A DNA stretch of 34,248 nucleotides, taken from Synechococcales cyanobacterium bin59.metabat.ball.084 (GTDB taxonomy: Bacteria > Cyanobacteriota > Cyanobacteriia > Cyanobacteriales > Chamaesiphonaceae). Within the stretch, counting starts at the first letter, position 1; each line of letters begins with the position of its first letter. Both the position numbers and the translations under genes were made by a program. Under the pieces are notes generated by a model. It worked only from the letters and a program-made list of their open reading frames with translations. It had not been told where the DNA came from and did no database searches. Shown here one piece after another: positions 1 to 6,438 of the stretch. The stretch spans positions 1 to 34,248 of the forward strand of contig JAAFHZ010000038.1 in the NCBI GenBank assembly GCA_013297675.1, written 5' to 3'.

Positions 1-957
1 TCAACGCTGGATCACAAGCCGTGCCGCCAAGTGGCAAGAACTTGAAGCTTTGTTACAACGAGTAGAAAAGCAGGGAATTAAATCTTTAAATGCTGCCGAA
101 ATTGGTAACTTGGCCAGCTTATATCGATCGCCGCAGATTTGGCGCGAGCCCAGACTAACCAAATTAGTCCTAGCATTATCCAAGAGCTGCAAAGCCTCAC
201 CAGCCGAGCTTATAGCCAGGTCTATCGCGGCTCTCATCGCCAAGAACTGACTGGCCTGATCAAGTTTTACGCCTGGGATCTGCCGCAAGTAATTCGAGCA
301 ACCTGGGTGTACACAGCAATTGCTACCGGGCTGTTTATTCTGGGGGGCTTAATTGGCTGGTGGTGTGCTTGGAAAGACCCCAGCTTTTTACCACTAGTAA
401 TGCCCCAAGAATTAATCGAAAAAGTACGAGATAAGCGTGAGCTATGGATGGGTTCAATTTTAGGCAGTGAGCCACTGGCCGCCAGCGGCATTATGATTAA
501 CAATATGGTCGTGTCTTTTCGGGTTGTGGCTGGGGGCATTAGTGCCGGAGCTTTTACGGTCTATGCGCTGTTTTTCAACGGCTTGATGATTGGCGGTGCT
601 GCGACTCTAGTTGCTCAACATAGTCTGGCCTATCCTTTTTGGGCTTTTGTTTTTCCCCATGGTTCTTTGGAACTCCCGGCAATTTTTCTGGCTGGTGGAG
701 CTGGTTTATTGATTGCCAAAGGTATTCTGTGGCCGGGTCAATATCGACGACGAGATGCGTTGAAAATATATGGGGCACAGGCGGCGCAGTTGGTGATGGG
801 CATTGTGCCCATGCTGTTTGTAGCTGGCCTAATTGAAGGGTTCTTTTCACCGCAAGAAGTAATTCCTGGCATTTTTAAGTATTTAGTAGGCAGCATTATT
901 TTTGTGCTGCTGATTCTGTACTGCCTGCGCAAACCAACTAAAAACAAAGACCTGTAA
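1..957 (+). pseudogene. SpoIIM/DUF95-family membrane protein, 5'-partial with apparent frameshift
   Basis: This is the 3' part of a SpoIIM-like (DUF95) integral membrane protein whose start lies before the window. The N-terminal part is read in frame 2 (QRWITSRAAKWQELEALL ... LASLYRS). The rest is read in frame 1 (AADLARAQTNQ ... to the TAA at 955-957). The usual family text is LYRSxxADLARA, so the frame changes at about 128-133, inside CGATCGCCGCAG, as if one base had been lost. The frame-1 part has about five hydrophobic segments and the family motif PHGSLELPAIFLAGG at about 657-705. SpoIIM-like proteins are widespread outside sporulating bacteria and their role in cyanobacteria is not settled. 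The break is either a real inactivating indel or a sequencing error; downstream codons look intact, which fits a recent event or an error. Confidence 0.75.
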
Positions 958-1003
958 AAATAGCATTGAAACGCTTCTATCTCCTTTCAACAGACTTAGG
1001 AGA

Positions 1004-1189
1004 CTAAATATCTGCTTCTCCTAACTTGAGCTGCAATTGTGGAATTTCTTTTTGGACGATGACCACTGTAGGTAGGAAATTCTTAGCGGCTGGATTTGCA
1101 GAGACGATCACGGGGTCACGGTTGTCCTTCTTGGATTTGTGGCAAGGGGTTTTATCAGTGGGGATTTTGCTGGTTGAGGGCGATCAGTT
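1004..1189 (-). pseudogene. Possible C-terminal gene remnant, unrecognised
   Basis: On the minus strand a frame open from about 1189 to the TAG at 1004-1006 encodes protein-like text, including DPVIVSANPAAKNFLPTVV and then QLQLKLGEADI at the end. It has no ATG start, is preceded in frame by TGA, and is only about 60 codons long. The amino-acid mix looks coding, with alternating hydrophobic residues, but no family is recognised. It may be the tail of a gene lost when the array or its flank was rearranged. It is equally possible that the open stretch is chance. Confidence 0.25.
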
Positions 1190-1323
1190 TTGATAAATGA
1201 GGATCTAACTCCGAGAACGTTCAATATGTTGGGTGGGGTTTTATGACAATTACAACAAATAAACTAATAGGTTTGTAAAAATTTTGTAATAATACTCCGG
1301 TGCAATAAGTATGGTGTTATGCT

Positions 1324-1477
1324 GAAATTTGTCTGCCTAATATGCTGATTAAGAGTGTTAGGCTGACAAATTTCCGTCTAATAACCCTGAGAGGGTGTGT
1401 TAGGTGGAAAAATTTCTATCTATGATCCCATTCTGGGGTGTTAGACGGAATCAATTCAGTCTAATCACTTGTTAGAT
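1324..1477. repeat. Cluster of TTAG/CTAA inverted repeats (hairpins) at left edge of cassette array
   Basis: The first hairpin has arms at 1324-1340 and 1358-1374: 17 nt each, one mismatch, GCCTAA facing TTAGGC. It shares its AAATTTC end with a second, looser hairpin whose arms are ATTTCCGTCTAA (about 1370-1381) and TTAGGTGGAAAAAT (about 1400-1413), with a CCCTGAGAGGG core in the loop. A third inverted repeat pairs TTAGACGGAAT (1441-1451) with ATTCAGTCTAA (about 1454-1464), one mismatch. The sequence GTTAGATC at 1471 resembles the GTTAGAC start of the cassettes downstream. The function is unknown: it could be an attI-proximal region, a degenerate attC cluster, or an unrelated palindromic repeat. 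Confidence 0.6.
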
Positions 1478-1519
1478 CTCTTACGATAAATGTCTATTGT
1501 TTACGGAGTTGGTTAATTG

Positions 1520-1930
1520 ATGAAATTTTTCACGAGCTTTTTGATCAGTGTTGGCGGTTTGTACTTTACTGTGTTGATAGTTGCATGTGACAGCACACCT
1601 ACAAGTTTATCTTCATCTCCTAGTCCTTTGCCAAGCAGCACATCCAAGACCCCTGCTTCAAATCCTTCGGCGGGCAGCACATCCAAGACCCCTACTTCAA
1701 GTCCTTCGGCGGGCGTTACAATGGCAAACTTTAGCCAACTGAAAACTGGTATGGCTTACGCTCAAGTTGTGAAAATTTTGGGCAAGGATGGTGAGGAGAT
1801 CAGTAGTAATGAGATTAGCGGTATCAAAACTGTTATGTACAAATGGGATGGAAACGGCTTTGGTGCCAATATGAATGCGATGTTCCAAAATGGTAAGCTT
1901 ATGAGTAAGTCGCAATTCGGCTTGAAGTAA
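1520..1930 (+). CDS. DUF3862-like lipoprotein with Ser/Pro/Thr linker
   Basis: This is a predicted lipoprotein of 136 residues in the first cassette. ATG 1520 is preferred over the TTG codon at 1517 because GGAG lies about 11 nt upstream. An N-terminal hydrophobic segment (residues 5-22) ends in a lipobox-like LIVAC, so Cys22-23 would be the lipidated residue. A low-complexity Ser/Pro/Thr linker follows, containing a duplicated 13-residue unit (39-bp direct repeat starting at 1635 and 1674). The C-terminal 75 residues (FSQLKTGMAYAQVVKILG ... MYKWDG ... KSQFGLK) match the DUF3862/SmpA-OmlA-like pattern of small periplasmic beta-lactamase-inhibitor-fold proteins. The function is unknown. It is followed directly by attC-1, which supports its being a cassette gene. 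Confidence 0.75.
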   Translation: MKFFTSFLISVGGLYFTVLIVACDSTPTSLSSSPSPLPSSTSKTPASNPSAGSTSKTPTSSPSAGVTMANFSQLKTGMAYAQVVKILGKDGEEISSNEISGIKTVMYKWDGNGFGANMNAMFQNGKLMSKSQFGLK

Positions 1931-2014
1931 AGGAAATCCACAAATACCAGTTCTTTCAATCACTTAAGCCAAAGTAAGCGAATAGCTATGTAGAACTCTG
2001 CAAAATTGACGCTG

Positions 2015-2098
2015 ATCTAACAAACCTGTTGCACGCCGACTAAAAACGAATTGACTATCCCAAAGCTCTCTAGTAGCGGGTGAACAGGAACGTTAGAC
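2015..2098 (+). other. attC site 1
   Basis: This site is 84 bp long. The R'' box ATCTAAC (2015-2021) faces the R' box GTTAGAC (2092-2098). The L boxes CCTGTT and AACAGG pair exactly, with an unpaired G after CCTGTT. The inner stem CAC/GTG, CCG/CGG and ACTA/TAGT closes the arm below a variable loop. The first R'' base is A instead of G, so the outermost pair is lost. The expected cut is between G2092 and T2093. Confidence 0.88.
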
Positions 2099-2130
2099 CG
2101 CTTACAGAATTTACGTGCAAATATCAAAAC

Positions 2131-3171
2131 ATGAAACAGCGAGTCTTCATCGGTTCTTCTTCCGAGTCGCTACGTCTAGCACATGCATTGCAGTCCGGAT
2201 TAGAGAGGATAGCTGAAGTCACAGTCTGGGATCAAGATGTATTTCGTTTGTCACAGCCAACACTCGAAAGTCTTGTCAGAGCTGTTCAATCTTCTGATTT
2301 CGCAATTTTTGTATTTGCACCTGACGACAAAATAACCATTCGGGGAGCACAACTCAATGCGGCAAGGGACAATGTGATCTACGAACTAGGCTTGTTCTCG
2401 GGTTGGCTGGGGTATCAACGCTGCTTTCTGTTAAAGCCTCAGGGTGCCACGAAGCTTCGTATTCCATCCGACTTGCTAGGGATCACCTGTGCCGAGTACG
2501 TAGCTGATCGCAGCGACCAGAACTTAAGTGCGGCATTAGCTAATGCGGTCCAGTCTATCGCTGCCGTAATTGAAAAGCTTGGCTCATTTTCGTCAGAGGA
2601 CATGCTCTTTGACGGAGATCCGACACTCAAGGATATCCCTGCATTAGTCACAAACAAGAAACTTGCTGGGCTGTGGCTGTCTCGTTTCACATATCGTGCT
2701 TTTCGCAATAACGAGATTGTTGAGGGACTACAGTTCAATCTTGAGTATCTTGCAGCACACGGGTCTCGATCCCTTCAAGGGCGAAACGTTCTTGTAGAGA
2801 GCGGTGGAGGAAAAGAATATCGACATGAGCTACGCCTAACAATCGTCCGAGACCATATCCTTGGCCGATGGTTTAATGTGAATAGCCAGAACTTCGGTAC
2901 CTTTCAGCTTCAAATACACAACTGGCATTTGCTAATGAAAGGAAAGCATTTTGGTAATGCCAACGATAACTCAGTGCAAGCGGGAGAATGGCAGTGGATA
3001 AGAGTTGATCTGGGGCGCACCTCTACCGTCGATGCGCTGAGCCGACTTACCCGTAGCCGTTTACTCCCAATCAAGTCACTAGAAACCATGATGGCAGATT
3101 ATATTGCTAGCGAAAAGGCAATTCCGCTGACTGAAATGATAGCAGGGAGTATTAAGAAAGGCGCTTCGTGA
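2131..3171 (+). CDS. CAP12/Pycsar-type TIR-like protein with unassigned beta-rich C-terminal domain
   Basis: This is a protein of 346 residues. The start at ATG 2131 is chosen because the upstream GTG at 2080 lies inside attC-1 and homologous text begins at KQRVFIGSSSES. Residues 3-145 match the TIR-like nucleotide-binding domain seen in CBASS/Pycsar effectors: RVFIGSSSES, then DFAIFVFAPDD, RDNVIYELGLF (residues 79-89, with the candidate catalytic Glu85) and IPSDLLGIT. Family members degrade NAD+ when activated and cause abortive infection. Residues 165-310 form a second, Trp-, Gly- and Asn-rich, probably beta-barrel domain (LAGLWLSRF ... GTFQLQIHNW ... GEWQWIRVDL) that is not recognised and could be the sensor. 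No Shine-Dalgarno is evident, and no cyclase gene is adjacent, so it is probably a self-contained one-gene defence candidate. It stands first in its cassette. Confidence 0.8.
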   Translation: MKQRVFIGSSSESLRLAHALQSGLERIAEVTVWDQDVFRLSQPTLESLVRAVQSSDFAIFVFAPDDKITIRGAQLNAARDNVIYELGLFSGWLGYQRCFLLKPQGATKLRIPSDLLGITCAEYVADRSDQNLSAALANAVQSIAAVIEKLGSFSSEDMLFDGDPTLKDIPALVTNKKLAGLWLSRFTYRAFRNNEIVEGLQFNLEYLAAHGSRSLQGRNVLVESGGGKEYRHELRLTIVRDHILGRWFNVNSQNFGTFQLQIHNWHLLMKGKHFGNANDNSVQAGEWQWIRVDLGRTSTVDALSRLTRSRLLPIKSLETMMADYIASEKAIPLTEMIAGSIKKGAS

Positions 3172-3311
3172 AAATGGTTAGCGCTCAACATCTTGACTGA
3201 CTATATCTCTTGGCTGTAACCCAAGTCATGAAACCGCACGAATGCAAGTTATGTGAACAACGCTGGGTGATAAGATGACTTTCATCCGAGACGGAAATAG
3301 CTTTCATACTG

Positions 3312-3683
3312 ATGAATAATTCTGAACTACAAATCCAAGCTCAAAAGATTTTGGATAACATTGCTTTCATGCCTTTTGAACAATGCCAACCTCTGACCCG
3401 TGGATTTGAAAGCATTCCTGCTCGTCCTGGAATATATGCAATCAGACATAGAACCGATGGACTACTTTATATTGGTAAAACCAAAAGTTTGCGAGGACGC
3501 TTCAGCGGTGGTCATAAAGCTTTTTTGTGGGCATGGCTCGACAAATACAACGACGAAGACGTGCGGATTGCAGTGGAACTCATTGCACACTGGGGAAATC
3601 CCACGCTACTATTAGAGCTAGAAGCCATCATCCTTCGAGCAACTGAGCCACCGTACAACGTTCAAATTCCAGCAGAGATGTAA
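3312..3683 (+). CDS. GIY-YIG nuclease-domain protein
   Basis: This is a small protein of 123 residues. The GIY-YIG signature is clear: PGIYAI (residues 39-44) and LLYIGKT (51-57), followed by the conserved arginine region LRGRF (60-64), the metal-ligand glutamate in LELEAIIL (101-108) and the terminal Asn in PPYN. The nuclease core fills most of the protein, so no separate DNA-binding domain is present. The gene lies 140 bp after the TIR-like gene and four bases before a ribbon-helix-helix gene, with no clear attC between it and the TIR gene. Possible roles are a toxin, a restriction-type nuclease or a repair enzyme. The pairing with a ribbon-helix-helix gene makes a toxin-antitoxin-like unit plausible but unproven. 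Confidence 0.82.
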   Translation: MNNSELQIQAQKILDNIAFMPFEQCQPLTRGFESIPARPGIYAIRHRTDGLLYIGKTKSLRGRFSGGHKAFLWAWLDKYNDEDVRIAVELIAHWGNPTLLLELEAIILRATEPPYNVQIPAEM

Positions 3684-3687
3684 AGCT

Positions 3688-3894
3688 ATGCAAACCCAAC
3701 TTCACGAACAACTTTCCCGCTCCGATGCTGAAGTTATTCTATTGCGATTACCCGAACGAATTCGCACTGCTCTAATCGATCGGGCTGCTGAAATTGACTA
3801 CCCGATCGAAGCAGTCGTGGAAATGGCGATCGCTAGTTTTCTTGACACCGAAGCTTTAGGTTTTGTCGATTGCAAACCAGGGCGTGGACAGTAA
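3688..3894 (+). CDS. Ribbon-helix-helix-like small protein, partner of GIY-YIG gene
   Basis: This is a protein of 68 residues starting four bases after the GIY-YIG stop, with GAGATG about 9 nt upstream. The middle (VILLRLPERIRTALIDRAAE, then a second helix VVEMAIASFL) follows the beta-strand plus two-helix pattern of ribbon-helix-helix DNA-binding domains. The short spacing points to co-transcription and probably coupled translation with the nuclease. An antitoxin or autorepressor role is inferred from this arrangement only. It contains one HIP1 site (3826-3833), which suggests long residence in, or origin from, a cyanobacterial genome. attC-2 follows 17 bp after the stop codon. Confidence 0.65.
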   Translation: MQTQLHEQLSRSDAEVILLRLPERIRTALIDRAAEIDYPIEAVVEMAIASFLDTEALGFVDCKPGRGQ

Positions 3895-3910
3895 GCTTCT
3901 GGCTAGAGCA

Positions 3911-3995
3911 GTCTAACAAACCTGTTGCACGCCGACTAAAACCAATTTAACGACCCCCAAAATGCTCTAGTAGCGGGTGAACAGGAACGTTAGAC
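3911..3995 (+). other. attC site 2
   Basis: This site is 85 bp long, with perfect R boxes GTCTAAC (3911-3917) and GTTAGAC (3989-3995) and L boxes CCTGTT/AACAGG with the extrahelical G. The inner stems are the same as in attC-1. It closes the TIR/GIY-YIG cassette. The cut is expected after G3989. It is the best match to consensus of the five sites. Confidence 0.9.
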
Positions 3996-4061
3996 TGACA
4001 GTATTTTGATATGGAATATTTGCTAATCAATGAAAGCGCCAATTTAATGTAGAGAGGCAAT

Positions 4062-4478
4062 ATGCCAAACAACATAAGACTGAGTATGTTTGTCTTCGGA
4101 GCAATTCTTTTACTGGTTGGCATTGTTGGAGGTAAATTCAAGCTATTTGGAGCTGAGATCGCAGCAATAGTCTCAAATCCAATCTTGCGCTTTGTTTCAT
4201 CTGCATTGGGAACTGTTCTTTTAGTCACTTCAATACTTAACCTGAATACGATTTTCCCTCCTGAATGTAGAATATTAGTGCATGATCCAACTGCACCGCT
4301 TAATATTCGAGAGTCTCCAAATGGAAAAATAATAGGGACACTACCAAGTGGGGAAATTTTAAAAGTCAAACGCAACTTACGTGATTGGCTTGTAATTGAG
4401 TATAAGGGAGGAGAAGGTTTTGTACACAGTAAGCTCACGAAGGAGGAATGCAATTCGCTCATTGATCCAAAGCTTTAA
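4062..4478 (+). CDS. Membrane-anchored bacterial SH3-domain protein
   Basis: This is a protein of 138 residues with GAGAGG about 7 nt before ATG 4062. Two hydrophobic segments (about residues 8-24 and 42-62) form a membrane hairpin. They are followed by a bacterial SH3 (SH3_3-type) domain at about 75-128 with the usual pattern PLNIRESPNGKIIGTLPSGE, then WLVIEY and GFVHSKL. Such SH3 domains generally bind peptidoglycan or other extracytoplasmic ligands. The precise role is unknown. It is the first gene of the third cassette and is followed 36 bp later by a DUF4926 gene without an attC between, so the cassette carries two genes. Confidence 0.7.
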   Translation: MPNNIRLSMFVFGAILLLVGIVGGKFKLFGAEIAAIVSNPILRFVSSALGTVLLVTSILNLNTIFPPECRILVHDPTAPLNIRESPNGKIIGTLPSGEILKVKRNLRDWLVIEYKGGEGFVHSKLTKEECNSLIDPKL

Positions 4479-4514
4479 TCGAGATTTTAGAGTATCTTAA
4501 GAGTAAACTTAGAC

Positions 4515-4763
4515 ATGAAGATAGAGTTGTATCAAGAAGTTTCATTAACTCATGACTTTCCAGAGCATGGCCTGAAACATGGCGACGTTGCCATGTTTGT
4601 TGATTTTGTTCCTCATCCAAGTGGCGGAGAAGAAGGCTGCGTACTGGAAGTTTTTAATGCCATTGATGAATCTCTTACCACGATCTCTGTTCCAATCTCC
4701 GTTGTAGAGGCTTTACGATCTGATGAAGTTTTATCCGTTCGCCCCTTGGCAAAAGCACTTTGA
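4515..4763 (+). CDS. DUF4926-domain protein
   Basis: This is a protein of 82 residues resembling the DUF4926 family of small beta-rich proteins. The hallmark is an LTHDFPEHGLKHGDVAMFVDF stretch (residues 11-30), followed by GCVLEVFNA and ISVPISVVEAL. Members are common in cyanobacteria and are often encoded next to toxin-antitoxin-like or other small mobile genes. Their biochemical role is not known. The stop codon is only a few bases before attC-3, an arrangement typical of the last gene in a cassette. A weak AAGAGT at about 10-15 nt upstream may serve in translation start. Confidence 0.65.
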   Translation: MKIELYQEVSLTHDFPEHGLKHGDVAMFVDFVPHPSGGEEGCVLEVFNAIDESLTTISVPISVVEALRSDEVLSVRPLAKAL

Positions 4764-4770
4764 TCCGGCA

Positions 4771-4854
4771 GTCTAACAAACCCGTTGCACACCGACTGAG
4801 TTGGGCTGACAATCCTAAAAAGCTTCTAGCAGCGGGTGAACGGGAACGTTAGAC
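4771..4854 (+). other. attC site 3 (with covarying L boxes)
   Basis: This site is 84 bp long, with R boxes GTCTAAC (4771-4777) and GTTAGAC (4848-4854). Its L boxes are CCCGTT and AACGGG instead of CCTGTT and AACAGG. The T-A pair of sites 1, 2 and 4 has become C-G here, a compensatory double change that keeps the folded stem. The unpaired G is retained. The cut is expected after G4848. Confidence 0.9.
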
Positions 4855-4892
4855 CGCAAATCAAAAACTAAAAAAACCGGAGGAATAAAACC

Positions 4893-5045
4893 ATGTCAGC
4901 AAGTATCTATACTCGACCTAAACATATAGGCGGTGGTTACGTAACTTTTATTACTGTTGATGGAAAAGAATATAAGGGAGAAGGGAAAACAGAAGCTGAG
5001 TCGTTAGTGGCTGCCCAAGCTGCTGTACAAGTTGGTAATAAGTAA
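4893..5045 (+). CDS. 50-residue small protein, possible dsRBD-like fold
   Basis: This is a short gene with a near-perfect Shine-Dalgarno GGAGGA about 9 nt before ATG 4893, and it is the first gene of its cassette. The product begins MSASIYTRPKHIGGG, continues with a beta-rich part (GYVTFITVDGKEYKGEG) and ends in an alanine-rich helix (KTEAESLVAAQAAVQ). The order of beta strands, a GxGxTExEA turn and an Ala-rich helix is reminiscent of the last part of double-stranded RNA-binding domains, but the protein is too short to call this with confidence. A GC-rich hairpin follows its stop, which suggests that it is transcribed as its own unit. Confidence 0.6.
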   Translation: MSASIYTRPKHIGGGYVTFITVDGKEYKGEGKTEAESLVAAQAAVQVGNK

Positions 5046-5055
5046 TCTCTAAGTC

Positions 5056-5096
5056 AGTAGTGGTGGCTTCACATTAGTATAGAAGTTGCCACTACT
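5056..5096 (+). terminator. Hairpin after the 50-residue gene
   Basis: Arms AGTAGTGGTGGCTTC (5056-5070) and GAAGTTGCCACTACT (5082-5096) pair with two mismatches around an 11-nt loop. It lies 10 bp after the small gene stop. No T tract follows, so an intrinsic terminator is uncertain; mRNA 3'-end protection is another reading. Confidence 0.4.
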
Positions 5097-5225
5097 ACCA
5101 ATACATCATTACCATCGATTGAATCTCTAGATCCTACTCCTCAAGTCACTATTGACTGTGGATTAAGGTTAGAATGAGCAGGCGATCGTTTCCTTCTACC
5201 AATTCTCAGACAAGGAGATTCTCAA

Positions 5226-5444
5226 ATGCCATTAGCTCAACTCATGTCACAAATCCAAGAGCTTCCAAAAATTGATAAGCTTCGGCTAATGCAGTTTCTT
5301 GCGACAGAATTGGTCAACGAAGAAGATGTAAACTTTTTTGTCGCCAACCAAGAGTATCCAGTGTGGTCGCCGTACAACTGTTCTGAGGCTGCCAATGTCT
5401 TGATGGATCTTCTCGCAACAAAGCAACGAGGGAAGAATGGTTGA
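5226..5444 (+). CDS. Small protein upstream of retropepsin-like gene
   Basis: This is a protein of 72 residues with AAGGAG about 9 nt before ATG 5226. The first 30 residues (MPLAQLMSQIQELPKIDKLR) look like the helical start of short cyanobacterial proteins sometimes annotated as DUF2281-like or antitoxin-like. The rest is acidic and has no clear family. It overlaps the next gene by 8 bp, so the two are translationally coupled. By analogy with many small-gene/protease pairs in cyanobacterial genomes it may be a partner or regulator of the protease, but no function is established. Confidence 0.6.
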   Translation: MPLAQLMSQIQELPKIDKLRLMQFLATELVNEEDVNFFVANQEYPVWSPYNCSEAANVLMDLLATKQRGKNG

Positions 5445-5877
5445 CTCTCAAAGATTTCCCTACAAAATCATTGACAGTAGCCTTGGCATGGTCGATCGAA
5501 TGCCATACCTGCCTTTGATGCTCAGCCTTGACGGTCGATCCCTAAACACTGAGGGTTTATTGGATACAGGTGCAAGCGTCAATGTTTTGCCCTATGAGTT
5601 GGGTTTACAACTGGGCTTAATTTGGGAGGGTGAAACGCTTTCAGTTTTATTGGCAGGGAATTTAGCTCGATTTGAAGCTCGTGCAGTCGTTGTTGATGCT
5701 CAAGTCAGTTCATTCCCCACCTTTAATCTTGCATTTGCTTGGACACAAGCACCAAATGTGCCTTTAATCTTGGGACAAGCTAATTTTTTCTTTGAGTTTG
5801 ATGTTTGTTTTTTTCGTGCGCGTTCTGAATTTGAAGTTCGTCCCAAACAGGTTGGTTCAGTTGGCAGCGACCAGTGA
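5437..5877 (+). CDS. Retropepsin-like (clan AA) aspartic protease-fold protein
   Basis: This is a protein of 146 residues. The catalytic motif LLDTGASVNVLP lies at about residues 41-52, matching the D-T/S-G-A/S pattern of clan AA peptidases. The second hydrophobic signature is PLILGQANFFFEFDV near residue 110. Such single-domain proteins would act as homodimers like retroviral proteases. The start overlaps the preceding gene by 8 bp, and the stop lies just before attC-4. Substrates are unknown. A role in a toxin-antitoxin-like pair is only an inference from gene arrangement. This is the first of two such proteases in consecutive cassettes. Confidence 0.75.
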   Translation: MVDSQRFPYKIIDSSLGMVDRMPYLPLMLSLDGRSLNTEGLLDTGASVNVLPYELGLQLGLIWEGETLSVLLAGNLARFEARAVVVDAQVSSFPTFNLAFAWTQAPNVPLILGQANFFFEFDVCFFRARSEFEVRPKQVGSVGSDQ

Positions 5878-5883
5878 GGCGCA

Positions 5884-5968
5884 TTCTAACAAACCTGTTG
5901 CACGCCGACTAAAACCGAGTTGACGATCCCAAAGATCCTCTAGTAGCGGGTGAACAGGAACGTTAGAC
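5884..5968 (+). other. attC site 4
   Basis: This site is 85 bp long. The R'' box is TTCTAAC (5884-5890), with the first base off consensus and the outermost pair lost. The R' box is GTTAGAC (5962-5968). The L boxes CCTGTT/AACAGG and the extrahelical G are intact. It is very similar to attC-1 and attC-2. The cut is expected after G5962. Confidence 0.88.
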
Positions 5969-6002
5969 CGACAATTAGAAATATTTAGTACAATTCTCAT
6001 CA

Positions 6003-6383
6003 ATGAACCTCGAATTTAGTCGCCGCCTTGCCTTGTTTGGGATGATTCCATTCATAGCTGACACAATCCGTCGCTGGCATCAATTAAGTGACTTAAGAGT
6101 CTGGCCTTTTTGGTTAGATGATTTTCTGCTTGGTGGATTTCTACTCTATAGTGCATGGTTAACGGGAAAAGATGTAAAAAACGGTAGACGTTTTCTGGCG
6201 GCTGCTTGGGGATTTGCCTGCGGCATGGTTTATCCCAGCTTTTTTACTCAGATTACTTCTCTCGATCAGCCCGATCCTGCGCCAATCCCTTCTGGATGGG
6301 TAGCAGTAATTAAAGGGATATTTTTCTTTCTCGCTGTGCTGGGATTGATTGGAAGTTTACGAGAGAAAAAGCAGCGTGTTTAA
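6003..6383 (+). CDS. Small multi-pass membrane protein, unknown
   Basis: This is a protein of 126 residues and the first gene of its cassette, 40 bp after the recombination point. Hydrophobic stretches at about residues 7-20, 40-54, 66-80 and 102-118 predict three to four membrane segments. No family is recognised with confidence. The Trp-rich loop (WPFWLDDFLLGG) and a basic C-terminus (REKKQRV) are the main features. No strong Shine-Dalgarno is visible before ATG 6003. It is followed by a small gene and a protease gene in the same cassette. Confidence 0.6.
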   Translation: MNLEFSRRLALFGMIPFIADTIRRWHQLSDLRVWPFWLDDFLLGGFLLYSAWLTGKDVKNGRRFLAAAWGFACGMVYPSFFTQITSLDQPDPAPIPSGWVAVIKGIFFFLAVLGLIGSLREKKQRV

Positions 6384-6438
6384 ATGCCGATCTCTTCAAG
6401 CTAAAATAGAAGTGGCAATTCCCAACAAGGTTGAACCT

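Larger units (their letters stand above)
958..1516. other. 559-bp non-coding interval left of the cassette array
   Basis: No intact gene is visible here. The left half holds a short open stretch on the minus strand (about 1004-1189) that looks like a decayed gene end. The right half holds a cluster of TTAG/CTAA hairpins (1324-1477). This is where an attI site and a divergent integrase gene would be expected if the array were a complete integron, and no tyrosine-recombinase reading frame is present. The AT-rich stretch at 1255-1300 could hold promoter elements, but no convincing -35/-10 pair with normal spacing was found. Confidence 0.6.

Noticed and set aside
1203-1222. ATCTAAC followed by GAACGTTC, similar to attC R boxes
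   Set aside because: The two boxes are only about 10 bp apart with no L boxes or stem between, so this is not an attC and cannot be claimed as attI.
1271-1295. Possible promoter TTGTAA ... TAATAA before the cassette array
   Set aside because: The spacing is about 8 bp, far below the normal 16-18, so no promoter is called.
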